Below, one piece after another: positions 44,816-57,700 of a stretch of 64,000 nucleotides of DNA (positions within the stretch are counted from its first letter, which is position 1; the number at the start of each line of letters is the position of its first letter). The notes under the pieces were generated by a model that was not told the origin of the DNA, did no database searches, and saw nothing but the letters and a program-made list of their open reading frames with translations. The position numbers and the translations under genes were made by a program. Origin of the DNA: Lingula anatina (lineage: Eukaryota; Brachiopoda; Lingulata; Lingulida; Lingulidae); contig NW_019774659.1 of the NCBI RefSeq assembly GCF_001039355.2, positions 218,466 to 282,465 on the forward strand. Direction: 5' to 3'.

Positions 44816-46389
44816 GTTGAGTTGTCCGTTTTAATAATGTAGGACGTTTGTCCTGGTCGACGAAGGCTTATTGTGGAGTTGAGGAACAGAGTAAGATTGG
44901 AAAAACGCTTAAGATGCATACCAATGTACTACAGCTATGCACATTTCCTGATACGCATGCGAGTTAATTCTACCGGTTTCCTGAGCTGTTCAAGTAAATC
45001 CCATATTCCAACAGATAGCCCAAATTAATTACCCTGAGTGTTAGAGCAACGTTAAAGCTAGCTTGTTAAATATACCTTGTGATGGAGTCGCTTTTACTAG
45101 TATTGCTGATATGGGTTATATATGAAATCAAGATCGAGCTGGCAATAACGGAATCTAAAACCTAGGGTAAAATTAATCTATCGACTAGCAAAACAAGAAG
45201 ATATTTCAATCTTTAACTTCAAATGTCTGGTGATAAACTTGACCTACTTATCCGTCCCTCCATTTCGCAGTGATGCGAAAATAATGAAGTACCCCGGTGT
45301 AACGAAACTGAGGGTCCGTGTAACAGAAAGTCTGCCCTCCATATAGTTATAATGGTTAGGGTTAGCCTGACTTTAGTGGGCAAAATCCCCCAAGCCACCC
45401 ACCCAAGTCGGGATCGAATTCACAAAATGTGGGCTTTTTAAGGATAATATTTGCATAACTTTATTTTGTCTTGCATCCTTTTCTGACACCTTTATCTAGA
45501 AGGGCAAAAATGATATAATCGGACAAGTTGAAAGCGTGCAAATATTAACGGGTGTGTTTGTGTGGAATGACTCATTTGTTTATTGTGATTGTGATAGATG
45601 TGAAGCAGTTTGCAACATTGGCAGACTGCATGGTCGTTAATCGCTTAAGAAAAGTTCCCAATCCACCTTTTTACTGTACAATAAAGCAGACAACATAGGG
45701 AATATTTCATGTTGATTCGAATCTCATCTTACACGCGATCGGCCACTTACGCTCTTTGTTTTAAAGGTACAAGGACAGCGAATCCGACATTTTAGAGATC
45801 GATCAAAACATTGACATTGAGTATGTGACGCACATGGTTAGCTGTTCATTTATCAGTCTAGTGGAACCTGCGAATAAAAATGGAAATTGTAAAGAAAACG
45901 TGAAGGTTGTTGTTTTCTATTTGCTGTGGATGTTATGTAAAAGTTATTTAATTTTGCAGCCTTATAATTAGCTCTAATAGGGATTTTGAACCAAGCACAT
46001 TATTTTTGTTGCTTATTGAACTTAATCCTTTAATGTTTTGTATAAGCCATACTAAAAAATTAGCTCACGCAAAATGAAGTCTGTTGGAATAATTATGTTT
46101 GAAAATCACAAAATCTTCTAGTCAAGGGGACTACAGAACAGACAAACAGAAACGGGTCGATTTACTGGCAGCATGTCCATTAAACGCTAACGATGAAGAG
46201 GAGTGTGTTCTTTTAGCCATATTTTGCCAACACCTACAGGTACTTGAATATACACAAAATTGAGTGTTTTTAATTATCTTTGTAAAAATTGTTAGATACG
46301 TTTTTCTGTGCTATTCCATCTTCACAATATCCATTTCATATTTTCTTTTGTTTACATTGTGTTTATTTATTCATTCCTTTATTTTTTAT
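44816..46389. other. Intergenic DNA downstream of par-3, copy 1
   Basis: No supported exon. An indel of about 30 bp near 45391-45420 distinguishes it from the other allele. A stretch ending ACACCTACAG|GTACTTG at 46239 looks like a donor, but a 2-bp allelic indel just before it argues against coding. Confidence 0.6.
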
Positions 46390-46503
46390 GTACAGACACA
46401 GATGTGTCTGTACATATAGCCATCATCTGCGTCTGTCGTCGTCGCCGTCGTCGCCGTCGTGCACTTTTACCGATAACACGATAAGTGGAAAACTGTTATT
46501 TAT
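46390..46503. mobile_element. Left end of an insertion present in one haplotype
   Basis: At 46390 copy 1 leaves the sequence shared with copy 2 and starts a 24-bp inverted repeat, GTACAGACACA-GA-TGTGTCTGTAC (46390-46413), followed by CpG-rich GTCGTCGCCGTCGTCGCCG. It is cut by the gap at 46504. Such a sharp allelic break with a terminal hairpin fits a mobile element, but its family is not recognised. Confidence 0.5.
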
Positions 46504-46504
46504 N
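46504..46504. other. Assembly gap (n) between contigs
   Basis: Contig join; the right-hand contig restarts in the last par-3 intron. Confidence 0.95.
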
Positions 46505-46808
46505 TTTATAATGTTTTCATAAAACTTTAAAACAAACTGCAGTCTTGCACTAAGGTAACTCTTGCACTCTAACAACAAACCTAAAATAATTTGTCTCCGT
46601 TGGAGCATTTGAAGCCTGGGTTGTGTTGCACCTTGTAGTCAGCAGTTGCTGCTATAAAACCGAGCCATAAGATTATTGCTGAAGCAAAGGGGATTTTAGA
46701 TAAAGTACAAAGGCACCTGAACTCTGGGTAAATGTAGGACAAGATAAATCAGTAACATCTAGCAGAAATGATGTGTAAATTAATATTATTTCTTTTGTCT
46801 CCTTTCAG

Positions 46809-47412
46809 ACCGAGGTATGATTATTCAGATCCACAATATTACAGTCATTATGCAAATTACAATGAAATCCAAGAACAGTTGAAAAAACAGGATTATTACA
46901 GGGAAAAATACATGCAGTACCAACGGGAAAGACAGCAGCAAAATCATCACCACTCTGGTCCTGCTGATGTTCAACAAAATGGTCGGGGTTTTATGCATGG
47001 GCCAGGACAGCATAAACCACAGGAAAACAACCGTGATGTGTATGGTCACCCCCATCATAAACCCCCAGAAAATAACCGGGGTGTTTATGGCCACCCACAG
47101 CATAAGCTGGACAATAACCGCGAGTCACTTTATGCACAAGTGAATAAAAACAGAGACACAGGTTACAACCAAGGTCAAAGGTCATCAAGGTCACAGACAC
47201 CAACAAACAATTTGGGTTACAGTCCCCATTATGCTATAAAACCACAACCACAGAATTTACCAAATATTGTCCTGAACGATAACAATTTTGACTACGACGA
47301 CCCCAGGCATGCATACACAGAGCATCATGGAGGATACGAGGCAATTCCAAGAAGAACTTTGTCACAGAAACAATTGGAAGAATTAGCAATGTCAGGGTCA
47401 GCTCAAGTGTAG
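46809..47412 (+). CDS. par-3: Duplicate allele of PAR-3 exon 25
   Basis: 604 nt with the same acceptor and stop as 41539-42142. The only amino-acid difference seen is Pro to Ser (HHHPGP to HHHSGP). Confidence 0.95.
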
Positions 47413-50085
47413 TCCAGCAAAGCTAACAAAATGGCTGTCATTTCGGCTGTCATAACAACAGTGAAACCCAAAAGCAGGGTGGCATTTCTACCATTGAAGT
47501 ACAGTGAAGCTAAAATGAGGAGAATATGTGAAGCTTTACACAGAAGTGGCCTGGTTGCAAATAAGTTGAATCTGATAATGTTTGATGAAAAGACGTGAAA
47601 TTTTTGCAAAAAGAAAAATGAATGAAGAAAGGGCCTTTTCCAAGGTTTGAGTCTATTGAACATGTATGGCCCCTTTAACATCTTGCTTTACACTTATCTG
47701 TATCAGAACAATTACACTTGTCCAAATTTGTAATTGAGCTGTGTGCGGTTTTGCTCCCTTTTACATATCCGATTCCCTAAAAAATAAAAAATGTCGAGTT
47801 AGCTGTTTGTGTGGAGCACAGGAGATCCATTTACATGACTCTATTATGTGATAGCCACGCTGTAATGTTTTCAATCCCTAGGTGTTTTGATATAGATAAG
47901 TGTATCACAGGATGTAAAAAGTGACAAGGTTTAAAAGATCATAACACTAGTATGCATGGATGTGATATTTTATGACAGAATATTGCTAAAAAAAATGAGT
48001 GATTTGTTTCTTATTCCATCCACTCGTGACATATTCAGGGACAGTTTTGTGGGTTGCTCAGGAAAGTAAAAGTAGTTTTTGTATTGTAATAGGATTTCAA
48101 CATGAAAATAGACTAGTCTTCATACTCTGTGTATACTCTCATCAGACCCCTTATGTCATAAAATAACATGGCTCAAAATATGGTCCTAATATTTAGGAGA
48201 AAGTTAAAATCCAATTTGATCTATGCTCAATTTTTGAAAGGGACGCTGATGAGTTGATGTAACTTGGCCTAAAACAAAAAAGGGCTAAAGTAATGAAAAT
48301 GTTTTAAGTTGGGTTTAATTAAAAGTTTTATTGTGAAATTTGGCAGCTGTGAATATTTACATATTGTGAACAAACTATTAGCCCAAACTTAGAAATTGGT
48401 AAAATATCCACAAACAACACAAGCTGAAAACTTGAGTAGAAGATTGAAATAATATCCTAAGTTTATGTTGAATGTACAAGAATGTCTCTGTCTATTTATA
48501 TGTCTGAGATTTATCGGTGAAATTTTTCATTTTTGCATCATGAGTGAACCAGCAGCTAGCGAAAACCAACTTGTAAATCAGTACTTTAGGGTAATTTCAG
48601 CATTACATCATGATATTACTAAATAATGTTTCTTAATGGTGCAGAATTGCCATTTTGCAGTAGTTTAAGTTGATTATTGTGTAAATACCATCTGCATGTA
48701 TTGTGTACATTGTTATGTGAAAACAAGCACATGTTGATCTGTGTAAATAAGTGCAAGAGCCACCGTGTGTGCCTTATCTTTTGTAAGCAAGGTATCACAT
48801 AGCATTGAGCGAATGAAAAATAATGTGGCAGATGAAAAAGAATGTTAAAGATAGTCTTTTTTTCAACCGATATTGTCCATGGGTTCATTATACATATGCG
48901 TCACATATCAAACATTCTTGAGTGATATTTCCTTTAAATAATGGAGTTTTTGTAAAAAAAATATATTGTTGGGAGATATTTTTTACTCCTTTCTTTTCTA
49001 TTCAAATGACCAAGCTATCAGTAAGTAACTGTAGCAAGATACAACAAATGGAACAACATATGCAATACAAATTCGTCCACATTCGTTCCCTGCCCCTGTC
49101 TGTAGCAGGTTTGCTATTGAAGACAGTTTTTATACATGGTGATATTAAATACTGCGATGAGGGTTCATTTTGTCCACTTGGAAATTTTCTCCCCTGTGTT
49201 TCTTGTATGTACGTGCTTTTGCTCAAAATACACTGGTGGAAGATGCCCACGGGCAGTCACAATGTCAGGGTCGGGGATATTTATCGTGTATAAATGTCAA
49301 AGTAACTGATCCACTGAAAATAAATTAGAACTACAAAAATACAGGTATTTTATTAAACAAGGGCCAGTGGAGAACGGTCTCGTGATCACGTGAGTCTGCT
49401 CGTGAACTCGTGATTTTACTGTCGCTATCTGTGTAAATGCCATGCGGCTTTGTCTGTCTCCATTTTAATTATAAATTGTAAGAACACTGGTTATTTGATC
49501 ATCATTGCATTTAGATGTCCTCCTTCCTTCGTAAATGGATAATTTATATTTTGGATTCTTTCGACAATAATGTTTATCATGTGTACTATAAACCGATTTT
49601 GGTTGGTTTAAAGAATCACGCATGTATAGATTAATGTATACGTTATCTTGTCCGTAATTAATTATTTAATCATATAACGTGCTGTAATCTAGTACGTTAA
49701 CTCATTAAAGGCATATCCCTTATGTGAATTAGTAAATGTTACATGTGATTATTTAAAAGATATCTATGGTTCATTTGGTGCAACGGTTTGGTGTCTTGAT
49801 GAATCTGCTTAGATAAACATAACATATGCACCCCTCCATTTTTATACGGCAATACTAATATTTATATTTCTAACATTGATCTTGTATATTTCCAGCACTT
49901 GATCGGTTCTTTGTACATTGTTATCAAGTGAACTGTGTCACGTGAGATATACCACGTGTCTCGTATAAAGGCGTTAAATTGGGTACTAAAATCAGTATTT
50001 TAGGTGTACTGTAAGCGTACCGAATCATTGCTAATTTTTTTTATGTAAATGATGATGGTAATAAAGTATCTTTAATAGAAACGAA
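47413..50085 (+). other. par-3: par-3 3' UTR, second allele (end inferred)
   Basis: Allelic to 42143-44815. AATAAA at 50060-50065. The CACGTG cluster is present, but its first box is mutated to CAAGTG (49925); the other two (49939, 49953) and TATAAA (49964) remain. Confidence 0.5.
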
Positions 50086-53000
50086 GTTGAGTTGTCCGTT
50101 TTAATAATGTAGGACGTTTGTCCTGGTCGACGAAATCTAATTGTGGAGTTGAGCAACAGAGTAAGATTGGAAAGACGCTTAAGATGCATACCAACGTACA
50201 GCTATGCGCATTTCCTGATACGCATGCGAGTTAATTCTACCGGTTTCCTGAGCTGTTCAAGTAAATCCCATATTCCAACAGATAGCCCAAATTAATAATC
50301 CTGTGTGTCAGAGCAACGTAAAAGCTAGCTTGTTAAATATACCTTGTGATGGAGTCGCTTTTACTAGTATTGCTGATATGGGTTATATATGAAATCAAGA
50401 TCGAGCTGGCAATAACGGAATCTAGAACCTAGGGTAAAATTCATCTATCGACTAGCAAAATAATAAGATATTTCACTCTTTAACTTCAAATGTCTGGTTA
50501 TAAACTTGACCTACTTATCCGTCCCTCCATTTCGCAGTGATGCGAAAATAATGAAGTACCCCGGTGTAACGAAACTGAGGGTCCGTGTAACAGAAAGTCT
50601 GCCCTCCTTATAGTTATAATGGTTAGGGTTAGCCTGACTTTAGTGGGCAAAATTCCCCACAAAATGTGGGCTTTTTAAGGATAATATTTGCATAACTATA
50701 TTTTGTCTTGCATCCTTTTCTGACACCTTTATCTAGAAGGGCAAAAATGATATAATCGAACAAGTTGAAAGCGTGCAAATATTAACGGGTGTGTTTGTGT
50801 GGAATGACTCGTTTGTTAACTGTGATTGTGATAGATGTGAAGCAGTTTGCAACATTGGGCAGACTGCAGTGTCGTAAATCGCTTAAGAAAAGTTCCCAAA
50901 CCACCTTTTTACTGTACAATAAAGCAGACAACATAGGGAATATTTCATGTTGATTCGAATCCCATCTTACACGCGATCGGCCACTTACGCTCTTTGTTTT
51001 AAAGGTACAAGGACAGCAAATCCGACATTTTAGAGATCGATCAAAACATTGACATTGAGTATGTGACGCACATGGTTAGCTGTTCATTTATCAGTCTAGC
51101 GGAACCTGCGAATAAAAATGGAAATTGTAAAGAAAACGTGAAAGTTGTTGTTTTCTATTTGCTGTGGATGTTAGGTAAAAGTTATTAAATTTTGCAGCCT
51201 TATAATTAGCTCTAATAGGGATTTTGAACCAAGCACATTATTTTTGTTGCTTATTGAACTTAATGTTTTGTATAAGCCATACTAAAAAATTAGCTCACGC
51301 AAAATGAAGTCTGTTGGAATAATTATGTTTGAAAATCACAAAATCTTCTAGTCAAGGGGACTACAGAACAGACAAACAGAAACGGGTCGATTTACTGGCA
51401 GCATGTCCATTAAACGCTAACGATGAAGAGGAGTGTTCTTTTAGCCATATTTTGCCAACACCTACAGGTACTTGAATATACACAAAATTGAGTGTTTTTA
51501 ATTATCTTTGTAAAAATTGTTAGATACGTTGAAATCCATTTCATTTTTTTTTTTGTTTTTGTTTTTGTTTTTGTTTACATTGTGTTTATTTATTCATTCC
51601 TTTATTTTTTTTATTCATGTATCCATTCGTCAACGATTAAAAACATATTTATTCATTTTCTATTGTACATAATACTACACTCAATATAATCATGTTTTTG
51701 TATTTTCAGTCAGTTTGGGTCAAAGTGAAATATCCCCCCCCCCCCCCCATCCACACGACAATGTAGACATGTTTTAATGACTTTCTATGTACAATGGTTT
51801 CGCAACTCTTAAGCTGTCATTGTCGAAAGCTTACAGGTCGTCTTTTTTATATCGTAAATGGAGACAATGGGTGTCCTGGTATTGCTTGGCAAATATCCCC
51901 AGTTAATGTATATTTGCGATTGCTATAGATGTTAAAAAGAAAAAAGTGTGCCAAATGAAAAATCCTACATTCAGGACTTAAAAATGGGTTTGCCTCACCG
52001 AGGTCGACTTAAAGGAACTTATTCATACTTAATGTATTGAATCAATAGTCCTAGATGAGCCTTTCAACTACTCATCCGCTATCGAAAACAGTTCAGTTCA
52101 GGCGATTATAAAGTTATGAAACTTGGTAGCTACATAGTATTTCACACACAAAAAAATTAAATCAAAGCATACCCTATTTCGATACCAAAGATCTATTAAT
52201 TGAGAGATATGTATTTTGATATATACCTGTTCCTCATTTTAAAAATGATCAAAATGGGTAATATATCCGCCCCTTTAAGAAGATCTACCTTTTCTATTGT
52301 ATGTCACAATGCTCTGTTAAAAGTGCTAGTCTGGCCATTTTCCACGTTTCATCGGGTGTCAGATAATTAGGTAACCCTCGGTCCTGACATAACCACAGCC
52401 TCTGAGATCATTACGGTAATTAAGTAAGTAATATGCCAATATCACTTTCTACCTGCCAGCTAGCATGTCGTATACCTCATCAAAATGAATTATGGATTAT
52501 AACCTCGATTTACCTGCTGTTCGAGCATGATTGACGGAGGAAGAGGACTAGTAGCTATACCCCACCTGTCTAAGCAGGAGTCTTGGCGATTAAGGGTGGA
52601 AACCCCGCCCAGTGTTTGAGGAAGGACAGTGCCACCTTCTGAAAACAAACACAGCCCTTTGTTGAAATATTTTTGCTTTGTAAATGGGAGGGGCATTCAA
52701 TAAGAGGGGGCTCCCGCGTGAAGTCAACGCTTTTTTTAAACCTTTTAGCTCAACGCACGGTTAGTTTACTTTTCACATCTTTTGTCGACTGCAGGGTTAA
52801 CCGATACTTCAGGGATATTTGGAGGTACATGTAACAGTGTTCCGTCTAAGGTAGGCAGATTTGTCTTTTAGGTTTGATGTTTAGTATTACGATACAATTT
52901 TACTTTTCCACTTGTAGTATGTATAAATTCAAATACAGATGGGTTTCAGTGGATTTGTTACGTTTCCACTTTCAGTATTCTTCCATCATTTGGTGTCATA

Positions 53001-53630
53001 TTCCAGCAAAACGAATATTGATTCCCTTTTTTGATACTTTTTTGCTGAAGATTTATACCAACGTTACATTTCCAATACATTTAAACACTGTAGACAAAAG
53101 AGTTTACCAGATCAATTTGTTGACTAACGCCGATACAGCCATTTTTAAAACTAATCCTGCTTAAGTATTTTGAAATCTTCTATATTAGGGCACATCATGC
53201 TTAATGCAGATGATCAATGGTAAGGTGTTTTTTGGAAATAAACAGATAGAAATATAATGATGAACCTCAACCTCGCTGGACAAGTTGTTAAACATCATGA
53301 TTCTCTGTTATCACATTTGAACAAAATGACCCAGATTCATTAAAGTTGCAGCAAGAATTATAAGAAAATTTTCGTGAAGTATTGGGGTTGTAGTAGATAT
53401 GTGAAAGTGATGCGATGTATTAAATATTTTTGATGATTGTGATTAAAGTGTATTCTTTTTTGAGTGAGTGTGTATGTGCAATTACATGTACAAACGAGAC
53501 AGAGATGTTCCTGGTTTTGCCTTTTCAAAAGATAATAATAATAGCTAATAAATAATGAAATATTATTTGCTGAAATAGGATTAAACTTTCCTGCACTATA
53601 ACCGCACAATTCAAGCTTGGCCTTGAGTCA
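50086..53630. other. Intergenic DNA between par-3 and the IgGFc-domain gene
   Basis: No supported exon. It holds a G/T-rich TTTTTG repeat near 51547-51575, a C homopolymer near 51735-51748, and a GC-richer block at about 52490-52740 (GGGAGGGGCATTCAATAAGA) that is conserved in the second allele at 60300-60540. The minus-strand open frame at 52490-52696 has no recognisable family. Confidence 0.6.
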
Positions 53631-53859
53631 TTTAGCTGACTACGTTATGGGCGTGTGTTGAAACACCAAGTTAAATCTTTAGTCATTTCAGACGCGCCCC
53701 GATCTCTACTCGTGCCCTAAATTCAACGTTTTTAGTGTAGGCTTTCTAACAAAGGCAAACACAATAGAAAGTGAGCGTAAATTTGCACAATGAATAAATG
53801 TTTGCTTTCAACACTCGGGCGGCATTCAACGCGGAAAACACTGACGGATAATCGATGAG

Positions 53860-53926
53860 AAATCCTGTTGTTTAAACGTGCACTCATTTGATAGCCTTCA
53901 TAAACGGTTAAAACGATCAGTTTAAG
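53860..53926 (+). promoter_or_regulatory. Candidate 5' UTR exon/promoter of the IgGFc-domain gene
   Basis: The coding exon at 54631 starts 19 nt upstream of its ATG at a normal splice acceptor (TTTTATTGCAG), so a non-coding exon must lie upstream. The best donor nearby is TTTAAG|GTAAGC after 53926. The region is almost unchanged in the second allele (donor at about 62209). The start of this exon is not resolved. Confidence 0.35.
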
Positions 53927-54630
53927 GTAAGCGGAGTGAACTCTTTAAGTTTTGAATATGGTATTATCTTGCCGTCCGTTCGATGAAAATGTTACTTAAT
54001 TTACTGTAACGCTAGGTCGCCAATAATCTCCACAGCACACTAGGCCTGCGCCATGAGGGTGGAGCAGTAAATTCGAAATATTCCGAAAGGTGGCGAAGGA
54101 TAATTTTTTTTCTTTCTTTTGATGAATGAATGAAAGGTTCTTTCATAAAGATCAGAATAAGAAATTAAGTGCATTTTTTTCTGATTTGCGACCATAATCC
54201 ACTTTCAAGCTTTAACAGGATTTGTATTAAGTATTTTGAACGGAAATACTGGTAAGAAGCTCGGAGCTCGATATAGCTCGGTATATCATTACACTTTAGA
54301 AAGATTTTAAAATGTGACTAAAGTTGAATTAAGGTGTATCTATTGACAACTGTAACATTTAACTTGGAATTTAAACAGCAAAACAATACCATGATGATAG
54401 CATAACTTATTTATATCGGGGACATACCTGTTTGTGTTCCACATTAACGGTAAAAGGGCAAATGATTTATGATATACGAATAAATAAAAAGGGAAAAGAA
54501 AAAGAAAACACCGAAAAGAAGTAACTCTATTTGATTTCGTGAAACCTACATGCTGCATATCAACACGCCCTGTTAAACTTTCATTTTTCTGTATTCCATG
54601 TATGACGAAAGTTCTTTTCTTTTATTGCAG

Positions 54631-54710
54631 TTCTCGATTGACAAAGAAGATGCCTTCTATACCATACCTTGCGATCCTCCTGTTGACATTCCAGAACGCA
54701 TGCGTAGACA
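54631..54710 (+). CDS. IgGFc-domain gene, exon with start codon and signal peptide
   Basis: Exon from 54631, ATG at 54650, 61 coding nt, leaving in phase 1 (donor ACA|GTAAGT). It encodes MPSIPYLAILLLTFQNACVD, with a hydrophobic core AILLLTF typical of a signal peptide. The start is preceded by GACAAAGAAG. It is the only ATG that opens onto the domain exon in phase. Confidence 0.9.
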
Positions 54711-57700
54711 GTAAGTCCATTTTTGCTTTCATAATAACCCCGCATATTACATTTAGTTCTTCATTAACCCCCTTATCACGGTGGAACTGCTGGATAATTT
54801 ATAGCACAGTGAGACGCGGTTCAGTGTTGATTAAGGCATACTGGGGCCGGGTGATTAATGAATGTAGCTAATTAAAGACGCCATCTCCGAGCATCAAATT
54901 CATTATTTATTATGCTTTGATTCCGTATTTCTTCCTCTATTGATTTCGGTCTTGCTGACGAAGAAATGAGTGTAATACGAAAATAAGAGTTTTTTTTTTT
55001 TACTACAAGTAGTTTTATGACTTCACCGATCTAATCTGTATGGTTGACACCGAGAAAATGTGACATAATCGTTATGAGCAGATACATGTATCAAACACAA
55101 ATTAAATGATGATGCAAAGAGAAATGTGTTAGAGCGCCTGGCAGTTGCATTTGAATAATTCACAACATTAAGTCTCTTTGTGTAATAACGCTCCATTATG
55201 ATATTTAATCAAACAAATAAAACGAATAATATCAGTCAATCAAGATACATATTTTCTTTGATTTTGTCAGGTCAGAACGCTGGTGGAAGAGAGTTTGTCA
55301 TCATGTACATGCAGAACTTTGTCGCTGAAGGTTCTCCAGTTTTTCCACTGGAACTTTTTCTGACGACGTTGGAGTCTGACGTCACAGTGAATGTGACGAC
55401 ACCAATATATACCGGCGTCGGTGCTCTGAACTCGAAACACACGGTTTCTAATGGAAATATACTCAAGCTAGAATTTGACGATGATTTGAGACAAACTGGC
55501 ACTTCCAAGGGTGTAAAGACAATTTTAGTTTCGGCGTCCAGTGATATCATAGCTTATGGAGTGAACAAACTACAATATTCCACAGATGCGTTTTTGGCTC
55601 TTCCCTTAACAACGTTGGGGATCGAATATTACGCAATCTGCTACTCGCCGCCCACAACCAACTGCGAGTTTGGTATCTCCGCAACGGTAGATGGCACCAC
55701 CGTCCTGATCACGTTGCCAGATGCGGTTCCAGGCCAGCCGGCAGCTAACGTCACGTACAATGGCGTCACCACATACAGTGGACAGTATTTCAGTGTCTCC
55801 CTTAACAAATACGAGACATTTCAAGCTCAAAGTTTAGGAGACCTTACTGGGGCACACATCCTCTCCAACGAACCGATAGCAGTTTTCAGTGGAAATGTGC
55901 GCACGTCAATCAGACCGCCAAATAACGTGGAAGCATCACGTGATCACCTCGTGGAACAGGTGCCCCCAGTGTTGTCTTGGGGCCGAGAGTTTGTAACGGT
56001 GCCAATTCCAGGCAGATCCGTTGGGGACGTTTTTCGCATCCTAGCAAGCAGAAACAACACACTGATTACTGTCGATGCTTTAGGAGGCGGTCAGGTCATA
56101 AGCCTGAACGCGGGAAAATATTACGAATTTGACCTCAACGTGTATAACCACATTACATCCAACGCCCCTATTCTTGTGGTCCAGTTTGTGAAGAGCCAGC
56201 AAACACGAGCCGCCACCGAGCCGGCCGATCCATCGATGATAATCATTCCTCCTATCGAACAATTCCAGTCTGATTATAACTTTCTAACTCCGGTATCGAC
56301 GCAGGCTAACACACAAAACTACGTTCTCCTCTCGATCCAAGCTTCCCAGGTCGCTGGTCTGCGATTAGACGGTCAGCCGTTAGCGGGTGTAACGTGGAAC
56401 CCCATTCCTGGTACTAGTTACGTAGGCACGTCATTTAATGTGACGACGGCGGCGCACACTTTGACACATGTGAACGGCGTGACCTTCATGGGGTTACTGT
56501 ACGGGACAGCAGATAGAGAGTCGTACGGGTTACCCATGGGGATGAGGCTGACGGATATTTCGGTAGGTTACTTATTAGGTTTGGTTACTTATTCAACAAG
56601 AAAATGGGCAAAGTCAGACAATCAGACAGGCAGACTAACAGAAAAACATGTTTGTGGAAGAGTTCCCAAGTGAAAAGAGCCCCAACAAGAAATCGGCTTT
56701 TGAGGGGCGCTGAATCTAGTGTATAGAGTCTACTTTCCAGGTTCGATTTCAAAAAGCGAACTTGGCAATTAGAAACTATTGTCATTTTTCGAAGGAAATA
56801 ATAAAAGAGGTTGCAATGAAAACCCTTTGGCAAAAACTACCTTATGAACCGCTCTAAATGGGATATTAATATCACGTATTTGACAGAAGAATCAGGTCAA
56901 ATGTGGGCTCAGTTGTTCGACCTCCTTCCCTCCCACTCATACGTGTACGTTTTAGTCAAGGTTGAAAAGGCTGAGTGATGCGACAGGTTTGAACAACATG
57001 TGTACCTTTCAATACCCTGCCTTCTTCACCGAATAAATATAAGTAGTTTAAGTAAGATTGTGTTATAAATTCATTGTCCTAATTCACATGAGAGCTTTTA
57101 TTCAACAGATTTAGCTTGCACTTGTTTGCAGTTCGTTGTTTACATATTCGCCTGTGGCCTGCTGAACTTGTTATGAGCCCTTGTCCAAGACTCTGTGTAA
57201 ACCAGTAAATGAGAAGGCTAATATATATAGATGAATATATGATGATTATGAATTACTGACCGTAAAAATACAACCCTCAGGTAGAGCATATTCAAAGTTC
57301 GCCGTGCATTCTTGCTTCACATGCTCGACGCAAGTGGTTTTTGCAGTCGGGTCACTAAGTCTTATTTGTGAGTGTATGAGACTGTGAGAGTGATAACAGA
57401 TCATGCATCTGTACAGATTTACATCTGTCATTTGCAATTGACACAGAACCACCGCTGTGATTACAATTTTTCATCAAATTTTCAGACAACTACCACTTCA
57501 ACTACCACCATAGCCACGACCACTACCTGTTTCTGCCCAACAGTAGTGTGCACCACGCCCACAACTACTACGACCACGCCCACTACGACCACGACCACTA
57601 CTACGACCACGACCACTACTACAACCACGCCTACAACTACTTCGACCACACCTACTACAACGACCACGCCTACAACTACTACGACTACACCGATGCCTAC

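Larger units (their letters stand above)
46508..51607. repeat. Haplotype-duplicated block D, copy 2
   Basis: Second allele of 41238-46389; continues without interruption into the IgGFc-domain gene. Confidence 0.95.
51611..55738. repeat. Haplotype-duplicated block E, copy 1
   Basis: Matches 59428-64000 (to the window end). It includes the promoter region, signal-peptide exon and the start of the first IgGFc-binding exon. The other copy has two extra insertions. Confidence 0.93.

Noticed and set aside
46134-46239. Possible coding exon ending ACCTACAG|GTACTT
   Set aside because: The other allele has a 2-bp deletion (GAGTGTGTTC versus GAGTGTTC) that would break any frame.
46768-47206. Minus-strand open frames at 46825-47103 and 46991-47206
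   Set aside because: Shadows of the PAR-3 C-terminal exon; the same occur at 41555-41936.
52490-52696. Minus-strand open frame, repeated at 60300-60503
   Set aside because: Repetition is due to the haplotype duplication; the frame shows many changes between copies and no recognisable domain or splice borders.
57482-57667. Poly-Val minus-strand open frame
   Set aside because: Reverse translation of the Thr-codon repeat in the linker exon.
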